This document shows positions 1 through 8,561 of a stretch of 64,000 nt of DNA, piece by piece. The translations under genes were made by a program, and so were the position numbers. The DNA is from CAVWDU01 sp963840725. GTDB lineage: Bacteria > Pseudomonadota > Gammaproteobacteria > Pseudomonadales > Halieaceae. Numbering within the stretch: position 1 is the first letter of the stretch; each line of letters begins with the position of its first letter. The notes beneath the pieces are model-generated. The model did not search any database, was not told the DNA's origin, and saw nothing but the letters and a program-made list of their open reading frames with translations. Where the stretch lies: positions 1,426,001 to 1,490,000 of the forward strand of contig CAWIZY010000016.1 in the NCBI GenBank assembly GCA_963840725.1. The letters are read 5' to 3'.

Positions 1-1
1 C

Positions 2-331
2 GAGCATCTCTGTTGTGTGTCCCACGGCAAGTCCAGCCTGGTGGCGCTCCTTAATGGTAACAACAAAGTGGGTTTCGAACTGGCACCCAATGAACCGCCC
101 TATTGTGGGGTGCGTGGACAGGGGCTTGCTGTGGTGAGTCCGCTCAGTGCTGACGACGAAACCCTGGACCAATTGTTGGAGCGCTACGTCGGTGGGTCAG
201 AATCTCAGCTGGCGAAATGGCTGCTGTCCCGCCGTGAAGAAGAAATGCTGATCAGGATCAGGCCCTCCCGGTGGTTTAGTTGGGACTATCGTGACCGCAT
301 GGCGGATATAAGCAGCGCGCCGGCTCATTGA
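2..331 (+). CDS. Pyridoxamine 5'-phosphate oxidase-like (PNPOx-fold) protein, 5' end missing
   Basis: The frame is already open at the first base, so the N-terminus lies outside the window; the GTG at 17 is probably an internal codon. The visible ~110 residues include a beta-rich stretch (HGKSSLVALLNGNNKVGFEL) and the C-terminal signature RPSRWFSWDYRDRM, which resembles small flavin-binding PNPOx-like proteins. Such proteins bind FMN, F420 or haem and usually act on unidentified substrates, so no reaction is assigned. The gene converges on the MerR regulator, with a GC-rich hairpin across its stop codon. Family call fairly confident; function unknown. Confidence 0.6.
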   Translation, partial: EHLCCVSHGKSSLVALLNGNNKVGFELAPNEPPYCGVRGQGLAVVSPLSADDETLDQLLERYVGGSESQLAKWLLSRREEEMLIRIRPSRWFSWDYRDRMADISSAPAH

Positions 332-341
332 TCCGGCGCGC
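315..341. terminator. GC-rich hairpin between convergent genes
   Basis: A perfect 9-bp inverted repeat (GCGCGCCGG at 315-323, CCGGCGCGC at 333-341) with a 9-nt loop straddles the stop codon of the first gene and precedes the stop of the opposing MerR gene. There is no T-run on either side, so a bidirectional terminator is only an inference from the structure and position. Confidence 0.4.
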
Positions 342-347
342 CGGATA

Positions 348-1367
348 TCAGCTTGTCGAGGCTTCGACCACCCTGGGTCGTGCATGCCCATTCATTTGCT
401 GGCTGAACTCATCACTGTGGTGGTCCACTACCGCCTGCAGGGCTTTTTCCATCAGCCAGCGTGCCTGGCTGGTGTAGGCGTAGATGCAGGCGTGCACCGC
501 GGCGTCCTGCCAGTTTTCCGACGAGCAGTTGGATGAATATTCTTCAAAACTGGTCAGGGTCGTGATCAGCTGCGACAGGTGGCCTGGACATTCACAATCG
601 ATTTGCCCGCGCATCTGAGCGGCAGCCGCCAGCTCCTTCTCGTTGAACTGACGGGGCTTGGCGGCAATTAGCTCACCGGCATCACTGTTGCCCTGGCTGA
701 CAGCCTTCTCTGCAATGCTGCGGCTCATCTCGTAGGCGAGGAAAGCGGGCTCAGGGGGAAACGGCGTGGCGATGACGTCCATTTTTTTGAGTTGTTCCAG
801 TACGCGCTCGTTGCCAAATTGGTAAGTGACCAGCATACGCTGAGGCTGCAATGTCTCAATCAAGTGGGCGAGTTGCTGCAGGCTGGAGGCGTTGAGGTTG
901 GGGTATTCGAGCACCAGGGTGTCTATATCTTGGGCCCCCAGCGACTCCGCCAGATCCTCGCGGTTGGCAGCTACCCGGGCAAGGAGCGCATCGACTCTGG
1001 CGATGCAGCCCTGGTGTCCATCGAGCCAGCGGCAGAGCTGTTCGCCAACGAACATAACGCGGGGCTTGTCGTTTTGAATGGCCGCAGCACCACGCTTACC
1101 CCGGGTGCGCAGCATCATCTCCAGCGTCTTGCGTTCGGACGAGGCAATTTCCCCGATACGCGCCCCTGATTCGACCAGCGCCGACACCATCTGCAGGTGC
1201 TCCAGGTCAGTTTGGCTGTATTGACGCCTGCCAGTGGCGGACTTGGAGCTGGCACCGAGGCCGTAGCGCCGTTCCCAGACACGCAGGGTGTCAGGTTTTA
1301 GTCCGGTGAGGCGCGCTACCGTGCCGATGCCGTAAAGAGGTCTGGTTTCGAGTTCGATGGTTTGCAT
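348..1367 (-). CDS. MerR-family regulator, LitR/CarH-like architecture
   Basis: 339 aa. Residues ~10-80 form a MerR winged-helix domain (YGIGTVARLTGLKPDTLRVWERRYG, then GRRQYSQTDLEHL). The remaining ~250 residues have the size and helical character of the effector part of LitR/CarA/CarH regulators, which in characterised members bind cobalamin and release DNA in light. I do not see the canonical DxHxxG cobalamin-binding motif, so light/B12 sensing is not demonstrated here. ATG 1367 is preceded by AGGAA. The gene is divergent from a sigma-70 factor across a 124-bp spacer with repeated TGTWCAA boxes. In relatives this type of pair governs a photo-oxidative or singlet-oxygen stress regulon; several usual members are at 40.2-43.0 kb. 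Confidence 0.75.
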   Translation of the reverse strand: MQTIELETRPLYGIGTVARLTGLKPDTLRVWERRYGLGASSKSATGRRQYSQTDLEHLQMVSALVESGARIGEIASSERKTLEMMLRTRGKRGAAAIQNDKPRVMFVGEQLCRWLDGHQGCIARVDALLARVAANREDLAESLGAQDIDTLVLEYPNLNASSLQQLAHLIETLQPQRMLVTYQFGNERVLEQLKKMDVIATPFPPEPAFLAYEMSRSIAEKAVSQGNSDAGELIAAKPRQFNEKELAAAAQMRGQIDCECPGHLSQLITTLTSFEEYSSNCSSENWQDAAVHACIYAYTSQARWLMEKALQAVVDHHSDEFSQQMNGHARPRVVEASTS

Positions 1368-1386
1368 GGCGATTCCTGCTCAGGTT

Positions 1387-1471
1387 TTGTTCAACATACG
1401 CAGCGAATTCAGCAGCGGATGTCGCGAAACCATGCAATGTTCAACTATTGTCGTGAATTTAGTTGTACAAG
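1387..1471. promoter_or_regulatory. Candidate MerR operator region with three TGTWCAA boxes
   Basis: The 124-bp divergent spacer contains TTGTTCAAC (1387-1395), ATGTTCAAC (1437-1445) and TTGTACAAG (1463-1471). The last is an 8-bp palindrome (TTGTACAA). TGTACA-like elements occur in operators of LitR/CarH-type MerR regulators, so binding by the adjacent regulator, controlling itself and the sigma gene, is plausible. Function is inferred. Confidence 0.45.
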
Positions 1472-1491
1472 CTGGGTAATTACTGCGTCAC

Positions 1492-2835
1492 GTGCCAAAA
1501 ATCTCACGTATATCCCATGAAACCGAAATGAGGAGTCAGAGTGTGGCCGCATCGGCATTGGATATAGAAGGTCTGGAGCGCGAACAGTTGTTTGAGGTCG
1601 CCCGCGGGTTTCCGCTGCTGACCGCAGCCGAGGAGCAGGCACTGGACCAAAAGAAGTGGACAGCGTCAGAGGGCATGCAAAGGGTGTTTGTGAGCGATGA
1701 GGCCGCACGCACTTACCTGGCCAGCTGGCTCAGGGGCTGCCAGGAGTTTGCACCGGACGTGGCGGTGGTGCGGCCCCGGGATCACTACTATCTACTGCGC
1801 CGGGAAATGGTGGATTTCCTGGCCAAGGGATCCCGGGCGGCGGACATCGACCCGCTGGTGCAGGCGCTGCAGAACCCGGCCGAGCCACTGGCGGTGGCGG
1901 AGTCAATTGGCATGACACCCAGCCTCACCGCCGGTATTGCAGCGGTCTTGCTGCGACACTCCGGTACCGCGGTGAACTGTAACGTGGCAGATGCCTTGCA
2001 GGCCTGGGAGCAGCATTGGCCACGGCCAGCCTGGAGGGATGGTGCGCGGCTGGATCGCACGGCGACACGCAGCCTGCTCGCCCAGCGTCGTGAGTACCTG
2101 CAGGCGCGGGATACTCTGGTACTGCACAACTTGAGGTTGGTCTATACCATCGCGGGCCGCAACAAGGGCAAAGGCGTGACCTTTTCCGATCTGGTGCAGG
2201 AGGGGATCTTTGGACTGATTCGCGCCGCCGAGAAATATGATCATAGCAAGGGCTTTCGGTTCAGCACCTACAGCTTCAACTGGATTACCCAGGCTGTGCG
2301 CAGAGCTGTGGGCAACCACGGCGGTCTGATTCGCTACCCGACCCATGTCCAGGAAAAGGTGGGCAAGCTCTACCGTGAAAAAATCGAAATTCAGGCACGC
2401 CAGGGCGCGGAGCCCGGTGACCGTGAGTTGGCGGCCGCCAGCGGGATATCGCTGGCGGAAACCCGGGAGTTGCTGAAGTTGCGCAACCAGGCCTATTCCC
2501 TGGATGTATCTCCCGGTGAGGATGCCGGTAGCCTCTACGAAATGCTGCCTGCCTCGTCAGCAGATGAAGCCAGCAAGCCAGCCGAAATTCACTCACTGCA
2601 CCGGCTGATTCTGGATGAGTTGGGAGAATCCCTGGAGCCGGTTGAGCAGGATGTGATCATCGCCCGCTGGGGCCTGCATCACGATCGGCCGTTGAGCCGG
2701 GCCGAGATGGCCGACCGGCTGCGGGTCAGCACTGAACGCATCAGGCAACTTGAAAATTCCGCACTGACCAAGCTGCAGGCTAATCCGGAATTGCGTTCAA
2801 CGTTTGAGGCTTACCAGCCCGGTTTTGTGGACTAG
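1492..2835 (+). CDS. RNA polymerase sigma-70 family factor (RpoD-related, alternative)
   Basis: 447 aa from a GTG at 1492; an in-frame ATG at 1528 is an equally good start and the SD sequences do not decide. Region 2 is clear at residues ~205-270 (LRLVYTIAGRNKG, DLVQEGIFGLIRAAEKYD, FSTYSFNWITQAVRRAV), followed by region 3. Region 4 is at ~370-435 with helix-turn-helix RLRVSTERIRQLENSAL. The first ~190 residues are not a recognisable region 1.1 and contain little of the usual RpoD region 1.2 motif, which is unusual. Transcribed divergently from the MerR gene, it probably directs RNA polymerase to a stress or light regulon; the regulon is inference, the family is secure. Confidence 0.85.
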   Translation: MPKISRISHETEMRSQSVAASALDIEGLEREQLFEVARGFPLLTAAEEQALDQKKWTASEGMQRVFVSDEAARTYLASWLRGCQEFAPDVAVVRPRDHYYLLRREMVDFLAKGSRAADIDPLVQALQNPAEPLAVAESIGMTPSLTAGIAAVLLRHSGTAVNCNVADALQAWEQHWPRPAWRDGARLDRTATRSLLAQRREYLQARDTLVLHNLRLVYTIAGRNKGKGVTFSDLVQEGIFGLIRAAEKYDHSKGFRFSTYSFNWITQAVRRAVGNHGGLIRYPTHVQEKVGKLYREKIEIQARQGAEPGDRELAAASGISLAETRELLKLRNQAYSLDVSPGEDAGSLYEMLPASSADEASKPAEIHSLHRLILDELGESLEPVEQDVIIARWGLHHDRPLSRAEMADRLRVSTERIRQLENSALTKLQANPELRSTFEAYQPGFVD

Positions 2836-2924
2836 CGCGCCGTTCTCCGGGATACAGACAGGCCGGTACAAGGAAGGCAGCGGGAGGCTGCAGCTGTTGG
2901 CGCGGCATGGATACGGGGGCAGCG

Positions 2925-4781
2925 TCAGCTGGCCATTCGCAAGGAGGACGGCACACCCTCTCGCAGGCCAGCCTTGCGTTCATCCAGTAATGCAAACGAG
3001 TCGGCCTCCAGGGTTTGCCAGAGCGAGCGCAACTGCTGGTACAGGGGTCCTGCGGCATGGCCCGGGGGTATCACGCCGGTGCGGGAGTCGCCGAAGCGCC
3101 GCCGCAGGTGTTGCATCAGGTTGTAGCAGGTAGCCGTCTGGCCCGCGCTGATGAGTATGTCCAACTCGGGTCGGCCCTCATAGGTAACCTCCGGGTCTAC
3201 CCAAACAGCGGTTTTCATGGTGGCAGCCTTCTCGGCAATGGCCATCATGGCATCGGTTGGGGTCGGAAGTTGGTCGCAGAGTGCGGCTGGATCCCGCAAG
3301 GTGAATATTTCGTTAGTCATAATCCGCGCCGAAAGGGGGTTGGTCCCTTCATCCGCTGCGAACACCATGCTGTAGCCCAGCTGTCGGATACGGTTCATGT
3401 AGATTTTGGCTGTGAGCGCGGCCGTCGACCCCACTCGTAGTTTGACCATTCTCACTGCATCGGCCAGTCTCAGTTTTTTCAGATAATGCCATGGGCGGTG
3501 GCTGAAGCGGGGCAGGGCCTGGCTGATATTGCGCTCCATTCTACGCAGTGTGAGTCGGAACCATAGCAAGCCCGCAACTGCGGCACCGCAGACCAGTGCA
3601 GGTATGGCGAAGCCGATGATGTCATGCAACAGCGCAAACACTGGCAGTTCGCCGGCGTTGCGCTGGTGGTCAACCAGGGTGTAGAGGTTTTCCATGGCAC
3701 TGAGAAACACCAGTAGAGTCACGATAAGGGCGAAGCTGTCGTACTGGCCGAGCGTTCTGCGCCCGAAAAAGCCTGGCGTGGCAACTGGCTCCTGGGGTGG
3801 TTCGTCAGGGTAGAGCGTTTCGGGCCGCAACGGGGTGTCCGAGATGATAAACAGGTCCAGAGGTGCCAGATCGACGCCGCCGTCGGTCATACCGCCGTCA
3901 CGGGTGTTGTTGCCGGCTTTGAGCATGCGCTTCATCCACTGCCCCCAGCCCTCTGCGTTTGCCGGCTCGGCGGCGACCAGGCCGTCCTCGCCGTCGCGGG
4001 CGTGTTGACGCCGTAACAGGGCCAGCAATACGCTGGACAGTCCCTGGTTGTCATAGACGCCGCCGTCCATGATGGCCAGACTGTTGTCGCCGGTCTGGCG
4101 CTCCAGATCATCGGCGATAGCGGTGCAGGTGGGCCGGCCCAGGAGGGGGTCATCAGGCCAGTGAAAGTCGTAGGGGAAAAACAGCGGCTCCATGCCAGCG
4201 GGAATGCAGCAGGAAGCGGCCATCACGTCGCCCATACGGAGTTTTTTTGCGTGCTCTTCCTTCAGCGATACATGGCCATTGCCGATGCGGCAGGCCAGTT
4301 GGCTTTTCTGGAATCGGAAGGCGGTGCCGGTTTTGAACTCCGTCGCATTGAAGATGATCTCCTTCAGGTGCGAATCACTGGGTTGCCAGAAAACCCCGAA
4401 CTCGGCAGCGTTATAGTATTTCTTGTAGTAGGCGTCGTGAAAAACGTTGGCCATCGAGGTGACCAGATCGCGCCGCCCTGATGGAAATGGCTCCTCATCA
4501 CTGGTCAGGCGCGAAAAGATTTCCTCCAGGGTATTGAGCTGGGGCAGAAAGTCGTACAGGTTGTCAAAGCAATCCTGAAAATCACGACCCAACTGCTGGC
4601 TCAGCGCGTAGCTGGTTCCCACCAGACTGCCCCCGGAAACCGTGGACAGTATGTGCACTTTGTTAAGTAGTCCCACCCGGTCCAGGCAATCCAGCGTGCC
4701 AAGGTGAAACCCTACTGCCCGTATACCACCGCCCGATAGTGACAGGGCGACGTGGGAAAAAATACTGTCATCCGTTTGCAT
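2925..4781 (-). CDS. Patatin-like phospholipase with C-terminal membrane segments
   Basis: 618 aa. The N-terminal half is patatin-like: oxyanion glycine motif SGGGIRAVGFHLG (residues ~16-28), nucleophile elbow STVSGGS (46-52) and the catalytic Asp in MDGGVYDNQG (~240), giving the Ser-Asp dyad of this acyl-hydrolase family. After it come two hydrophobic segments (SFALIVTLLVFLSAM and IIGFAIPALVCGAAVAGLLW) and a C-terminal patatin-like remainder, so it is probably anchored in the inner membrane. ATG 4781 has GGAGAG upstream and overlaps the desaturase stop by 14 bp, so it is the last gene of a tightly coupled lipid operon. Substrate unknown; phospholipid or acyl-ester hydrolysis is the family role. 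Confidence 0.85.
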   Translation of the reverse strand: MQTDDSIFSHVALSLSGGGIRAVGFHLGTLDCLDRVGLLNKVHILSTVSGGSLVGTSYALSQQLGRDFQDCFDNLYDFLPQLNTLEEIFSRLTSDEEPFPSGRRDLVTSMANVFHDAYYKKYYNAAEFGVFWQPSDSHLKEIIFNATEFKTGTAFRFQKSQLACRIGNGHVSLKEEHAKKLRMGDVMAASCCIPAGMEPLFFPYDFHWPDDPLLGRPTCTAIADDLERQTGDNSLAIMDGGVYDNQGLSSVLLALLRRQHARDGEDGLVAAEPANAEGWGQWMKRMLKAGNNTRDGGMTDGGVDLAPLDLFIISDTPLRPETLYPDEPPQEPVATPGFFGRRTLGQYDSFALIVTLLVFLSAMENLYTLVDHQRNAGELPVFALLHDIIGFAIPALVCGAAVAGLLWFRLTLRRMERNISQALPRFSHRPWHYLKKLRLADAVRMVKLRVGSTAALTAKIYMNRIRQLGYSMVFAADEGTNPLSARIMTNEIFTLRDPAALCDQLPTPTDAMMAIAEKAATMKTAVWVDPEVTYEGRPELDILISAGQTATCYNLMQHLRRRFGDSRTGVIPPGHAAGPLYQQLRSLWQTLEADSFALLDERKAGLREGVPSSLRMAS

Positions 4782-5616
4782 TGACGGTCTCTCCTATTGA
4801 TTGACTGACCCGCGCCCGCTGTAGCCGCTGTTCGGGAATACGGTGCACCGCCCAGATGATGCCGACTGACTCAAGCAGGCAGATCACCCCATAAAACAGG
4901 TCGATCTCCCACCATTTGAGTCCTGCTCTGGCGGAGCGGGGAAAGCGATGGTGGTTGTTGTGCCAGCCCTCGCCAAAGGTAAGAAAAGCGACCAGGGGGT
5001 GATTGCTTGAGGCGTCCAGGGTGGCGAATCGGCGGCTGCCTCCACAATGGCAGAAATAGTTCACCGCCGAACTCTGGTGCAAAAGCAGGACCGAGCTGAG
5101 CATGCCACCGACGACCATCATGGAAAATCCGCCACAGATAAACAACGCAGTGCACAGGGTCAGCCCCGGTATGGCGGGGTGTCGATAGAGCCAGGAAAGC
5201 TCCGGGTAGCGGTGCCAGTGGGCGACCTGTCGCCTGACTTCCGACTCCGCATAGCCGCATTGCATCAGGCTCCCGAACCAGCAGTGCCACCAGCCGGAGA
5301 GGGGTGTATGAACATCCTCCAGGGTATCTGAGTGACGATGGTGCAGTTGGTGTTTGCCTGCGAAATACAGGGGGTTGCCAAACGACAGTGAGGCCATCAG
5401 GGCCATCAGAAACTGAAACGCGCGGCTGGTCTGAAATGCCCGATGGGCGAAATACCGATGCATGGCCACACCGACCCCGACAGCCGCCAGCGGATAGACA
5501 GCGGCAAATACCAGCCAGTCTGCCTTTTTTGTCCCGGTTGCGATGGCCACGACCACCAGCAGGTGAAGCGTTGTGATGCCGAGCGCCGTCTGCCGCTTTT
5601 TTGACAGCACGGACAC
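4768..5616 (-). CDS. Fatty-acyl desaturase (acyl-CoA delta-9 desaturase type)
   Basis: 282 aa, GTG start at 5616 sharing one base with the stop of the upstream radical SAM gene (TAGTG). The three histidine clusters of membrane di-iron desaturases are present: HRYFAHR (residues ~53-59), HQLHHRH (~89-95) and HNNHH (~225-229). Hydrophobic segments before each pair of clusters fit the usual four-helix topology. The enzyme would introduce a double bond into an acyl-CoA or lipid acyl chain using O2 and an electron donor not encoded nearby. Sitting between a radical SAM enzyme and a patatin in one overlapping operon, it suggests joint modification and release of acyl chains (inference). Confidence 0.9.
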   Translation of the reverse strand: MSVLSKKRQTALGITTLHLLVVVAIATGTKKADWLVFAAVYPLAAVGVGVAMHRYFAHRAFQTSRAFQFLMALMASLSFGNPLYFAGKHQLHHRHSDTLEDVHTPLSGWWHCWFGSLMQCGYAESEVRRQVAHWHRYPELSWLYRHPAIPGLTLCTALFICGGFSMMVVGGMLSSVLLLHQSSAVNYFCHCGGSRRFATLDASSNHPLVAFLTFGEGWHNNHHRFPRSARAGLKWWEIDLFYGVICLLESVGIIWAVHRIPEQRLQRARVSQSIGETVNANG

Positions 5617-7250
5617 TATCCTGCGAGCAGACGCACCGGCGCTGCGTCCTGCACCTTGTGCGGGCTGGGACGGGCGGGCATCGCGAGAGCATCCTCCGCA
5701 ATGGCGGGATTGAGGTTCCCCTCGGCGTCGATGATGTTGGTGGGTTTAAAGTAGTGGCGATATCGGTCCGCCACCGGCCTGACCGGGGTGTAGACCGGGT
5801 CAAGCAATTCGGTAGTACTGAGATGAGTTCGCTGACGCTTGCGCTTGAACACGCCGAGTGGGTCCATCAATGCGGTGGGTGCCAGTATGGTTGCTGCCGT
5901 CAGTGCGTAGAGTATTTTCTGATGGGCGTTGAGAGATTTGTTGTAGCGCCGCAGAAAATTGAACTGGTGTCGAAGAAACCGCCGCCGGTAGCCCGCGAAA
6001 TGCCGGCCGCGACTGACAAAGTCCAACACTGCCTGCTGGGGGTCGAGCGACTTGAGGCAGAGGGTAGAACCCTCCAGGTCTCGAACGTGGGTGTTTGGCA
6101 GTAAAAGGCCCCGTTCAACGCAGTCACGAAAGAAAGGTGTTCCGAGATAGGGCGTAGCGGTGAAAATGAAGTTTGGTGTAGGGATTTCGGGGTTTTCACA
6201 AATAATGGACAGCTCCCGATGCATTTGTGAGAGCCGCTGTCGGGTCGGGTCGAAAACCAGCCCGTATTGCACCAGGACACCGCCGTCGATGCTGCGTCGC
6301 AACAGCTCTGCCTGTTTGAACCGACTGTTCTGCTTCTTGTTGACTTCGCCGAGCCAGGCGTTGTCGTCGAAGGACTCGACCCCGACAAACACTGAAATAC
6401 AGCCCGATTCTCTCGCCAGCCGGATATTTTCCTCTTCCCAAAAGAACGTGTCCGTGACGAAACCGCTCCAGTATTTGAACTGTCCCGCTTCACGACGCCG
6501 CTGCACTCGTTCGACCCGCTCGCGAAAACTCTTCTGCCCGGACCCCATGATCTGATTGTCCTGGAAAAAGCAGATCAGCCGCTTGCCCATGTTTTCCATC
6601 TGAGCTTCGAGATAATCAAGTGGTGGAACCTGGTATTTTTTACCGACCCCGGTCAGGCTGCAAAAACCGCATTGGAAATTACAGTTGCGGGATGACTCAA
6701 GGTAGCCCAGTCGACCGATCCAGTAGGCCAGGTCGTAGCGTGGATTGAACTCACTGGCCAGGTAGTCTGGGCCAAAGGACTCGACGATGACATTCCTGAT
6801 CTCCTCGACATCACCGAGACAGGTATAGTCAAAAAATTGTTGTGAGTATTTGGGCAGAGCGCGAACACCGTGTCCGCCGGCCACCGATACGACGCTGGGA
6901 TTGGCGGTTTTTGCATAGGCCGTGAGGTGCAGCAGGCGATCAAAGGCTGCGGTGAGCCCGGTCAGCACTATCATGTCCGGCCAGTCCAGCAAGTCGGGCG
7001 CAAACAGCTCGATGAAGCCGCTGCTGACTTCGTTATAGAGCTTGATATCACAGCTACTGTCATTGAAGTAACCAGCCAGCAAAACCGGCGTTACCGCATT
7101 GGGAACCTGGTTGGAGCGTTTGACCGGCCGGCGCTCATCCGGAAAGTAACAGTTGACGATCAGTATTTTCTTGCGGGGCGTCCTGGCGGATGTGGGCGGC
7201 GCGTGGGTGCGCCCCTCGCGCAATGGCGCAGGAATCTGCATCGCTGTCAT
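5616..7250 (-). CDS. B12-binding-domain radical SAM enzyme
   Basis: 544 aa from ATG 7250, preceded by GGGGAGTGG; the frame stays open further upstream but that extension is Arg-rich and unlikely to be real. Residues ~27-170 form an N-terminal cobalamin-binding-like fold (KKILIVNCYFPDE..., VVSVAGGHGVRALP). The radical SAM cluster motif is CX3CX2C at Cys190, Cys194 and Cys197. A C-terminal region of ~150 residues with basic patches and a short hydrophobic helix (ALTAATILAPTALMDPLG) follows. Members of this class carry out methylations or C-C rearrangements on lipids, hopanoids and natural products. The substrate here is unknown; co-translation with a desaturase and a patatin suggests a lipid acyl chain (inference). 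Confidence 0.85.
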   Translation of the reverse strand: MTAMQIPAPLREGRTHAPPTSARTPRKKILIVNCYFPDERRPVKRSNQVPNAVTPVLLAGYFNDSSCDIKLYNEVSSGFIELFAPDLLDWPDMIVLTGLTAAFDRLLHLTAYAKTANPSVVSVAGGHGVRALPKYSQQFFDYTCLGDVEEIRNVIVESFGPDYLASEFNPRYDLAYWIGRLGYLESSRNCNFQCGFCSLTGVGKKYQVPPLDYLEAQMENMGKRLICFFQDNQIMGSGQKSFRERVERVQRRREAGQFKYWSGFVTDTFFWEEENIRLARESGCISVFVGVESFDDNAWLGEVNKKQNSRFKQAELLRRSIDGGVLVQYGLVFDPTRQRLSQMHRELSIICENPEIPTPNFIFTATPYLGTPFFRDCVERGLLLPNTHVRDLEGSTLCLKSLDPQQAVLDFVSRGRHFAGYRRRFLRHQFNFLRRYNKSLNAHQKILYALTAATILAPTALMDPLGVFKRKRQRTHLSTTELLDPVYTPVRPVADRYRHYFKPTNIIDAEGNLNPAIAEDALAMPARPSPHKVQDAAPVRLLAG

Positions 7251-7605
7251 CGTCCACTCCCCTTTTCCTCTCTCTTTGCCTTTCCCGGCCCTGGCTGGCC
7301 CAGTGCGTGTGGCTGAGTCAGTACTGCCTGTGGTAATTCTGCGCCATCTTCTGCCCCATCCGGGTATGGCTTGATTGTTGGCGAGTCTAGCAGAGCCCCC
7401 CAAGGGGCAATATGTCAGGCCCCGTGCTATCTCTACTTTTCGCCACAATTGTTGCCCTGGTCTTTGCAGGCTAACTGCGGCAAGCGCCAGTGCGGGCTTG
7501 AATTTCAGAATTATGTGGGGAAGAATGCGCGCCAGTCGACGTGGCACGGATTGCCGAATGGGTACACCGGCGACCGTCAGACTCCATCCCGGGAATTAGC
7601 GCATC
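7251..7605. other. Divergent intergenic region
   Basis: About 355 bp between the radical SAM operon (leftward) and the PhyH-type gene (rightward). Short open frames cross it but have no family resemblance. I see no convincing promoter hexamers, hairpin or repeat. It must hold the promoters for both transcription units. Confidence 0.6.
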
Positions 7606-8472
7606 ATGTTCGATACAGAGCCGTTGATAAGCTCACAGGCCACAGAACCCGTCGCCATACTGCAACGACGTTTTCAGGCCTCGGGGTATTTGTATCTCCC
7701 GGGTGCTATCGAAAATTACAGGTGCCGTGAACTGCTGCATCAGGTGATTAATTGCATGCAGCCTCACGTTGATTTTGATGCGCAACAGCGGTTACCGGTG
7801 CTACGCAGAGAGCCTTTCTTTGAGACGGACCCGGTCTGGGATGAAGTCTACCCCCGGATACAGTCACTGTATGATTTTCACCGATTTTTCCACGAACGTG
7901 ATGTTCGGCGGTTGATGCAGCTGGTCGCTGGCAACCGGGTGTTTGTCTATCCCATGAAGATGGGCAGGGTGGCGACGCCGGGCAAGGTCGGCTTCGAGAC
8001 GCCGCCGCACCAGGACGCTCATTCGCACTGCGCCGGTCCGACTATGGTGGGGATCTGGGTCGCATTGCATGATGTTGTTGAGGGCATGGGGCGACTGCAG
8101 TTAATGCCGGGCTCACATCGCCAAGGTGTGCGCAATGTTTACCGGGCCCAGGGGGTGGGTGGTGTCCAGTGCGAAATTTTTCCGGGTGAACGGACCTGGC
8201 ATGTATCCGACGTGGCCCAGGGTGATGTGATTTTGTTTCACTCCCGTTGTGTGCACAGGGCTGAACCCAATACCTCGGAAAAGACGGTAAGAATCAGCAT
8301 TGATACCCGCTTTTGCGATTATGGGGCGCCAGTATTCTCCCTCAATCTCCAACCTCATCACGGTCACCGGATAGCGGGATTTGACTGGGAGAGCATCTAT
8401 CGCGATTGGCCCCAGGAGAGTCTGCAGTATTACTGGCGGGACTACCCTGCGCTGTTCGGCGTCCCTGGCTGA
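7606..8472 (+). CDS. Phytanoyl-CoA dioxygenase-family (PhyH) Fe(II)/2-oxoglutarate oxygenase
   Basis: 288 aa. Fe(II) ligands are recognisable as HQD (His135, Asp137) and a distal His in HSRCVHRAEPN (around 217), with Arg229 (TVRIS) placed to bind 2-oxoglutarate. The N-terminal RRFQASGYLYLPG is typical of the family's opening strand. These enzymes hydroxylate lipids or small molecules. It is divergent from the radical SAM/desaturase/patatin operon and may hydroxylate a related lipid, but that is only inferred from position. It ends 90 bp before an opposing LssY_C gene. Confidence 0.85.
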   Translation: MFDTEPLISSQATEPVAILQRRFQASGYLYLPGAIENYRCRELLHQVINCMQPHVDFDAQQRLPVLRREPFFETDPVWDEVYPRIQSLYDFHRFFHERDVRRLMQLVAGNRVFVYPMKMGRVATPGKVGFETPPHQDAHSHCAGPTMVGIWVALHDVVEGMGRLQLMPGSHRQGVRNVYRAQGVGGVQCEIFPGERTWHVSDVAQGDVILFHSRCVHRAEPNTSEKTVRISIDTRFCDYGAPVFSLNLQPHHGHRIAGFDWESIYRDWPQESLQYYWRDYPALFGVPG

Positions 8473-8561
8473 GCCTGCCAGGGTTCCTGCAGCCTTGCCA
8501 CAGTGGCATCGTGTATCGCGCATCGATATAGCGTTGCCATGGCCACGCTCATCTGCGGTAC

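Noticed and set aside
4871..5803. 310-aa frame across the desaturase
   Set aside because: Arg/Pro-rich shadow of the real desaturase on the same strand in another frame.
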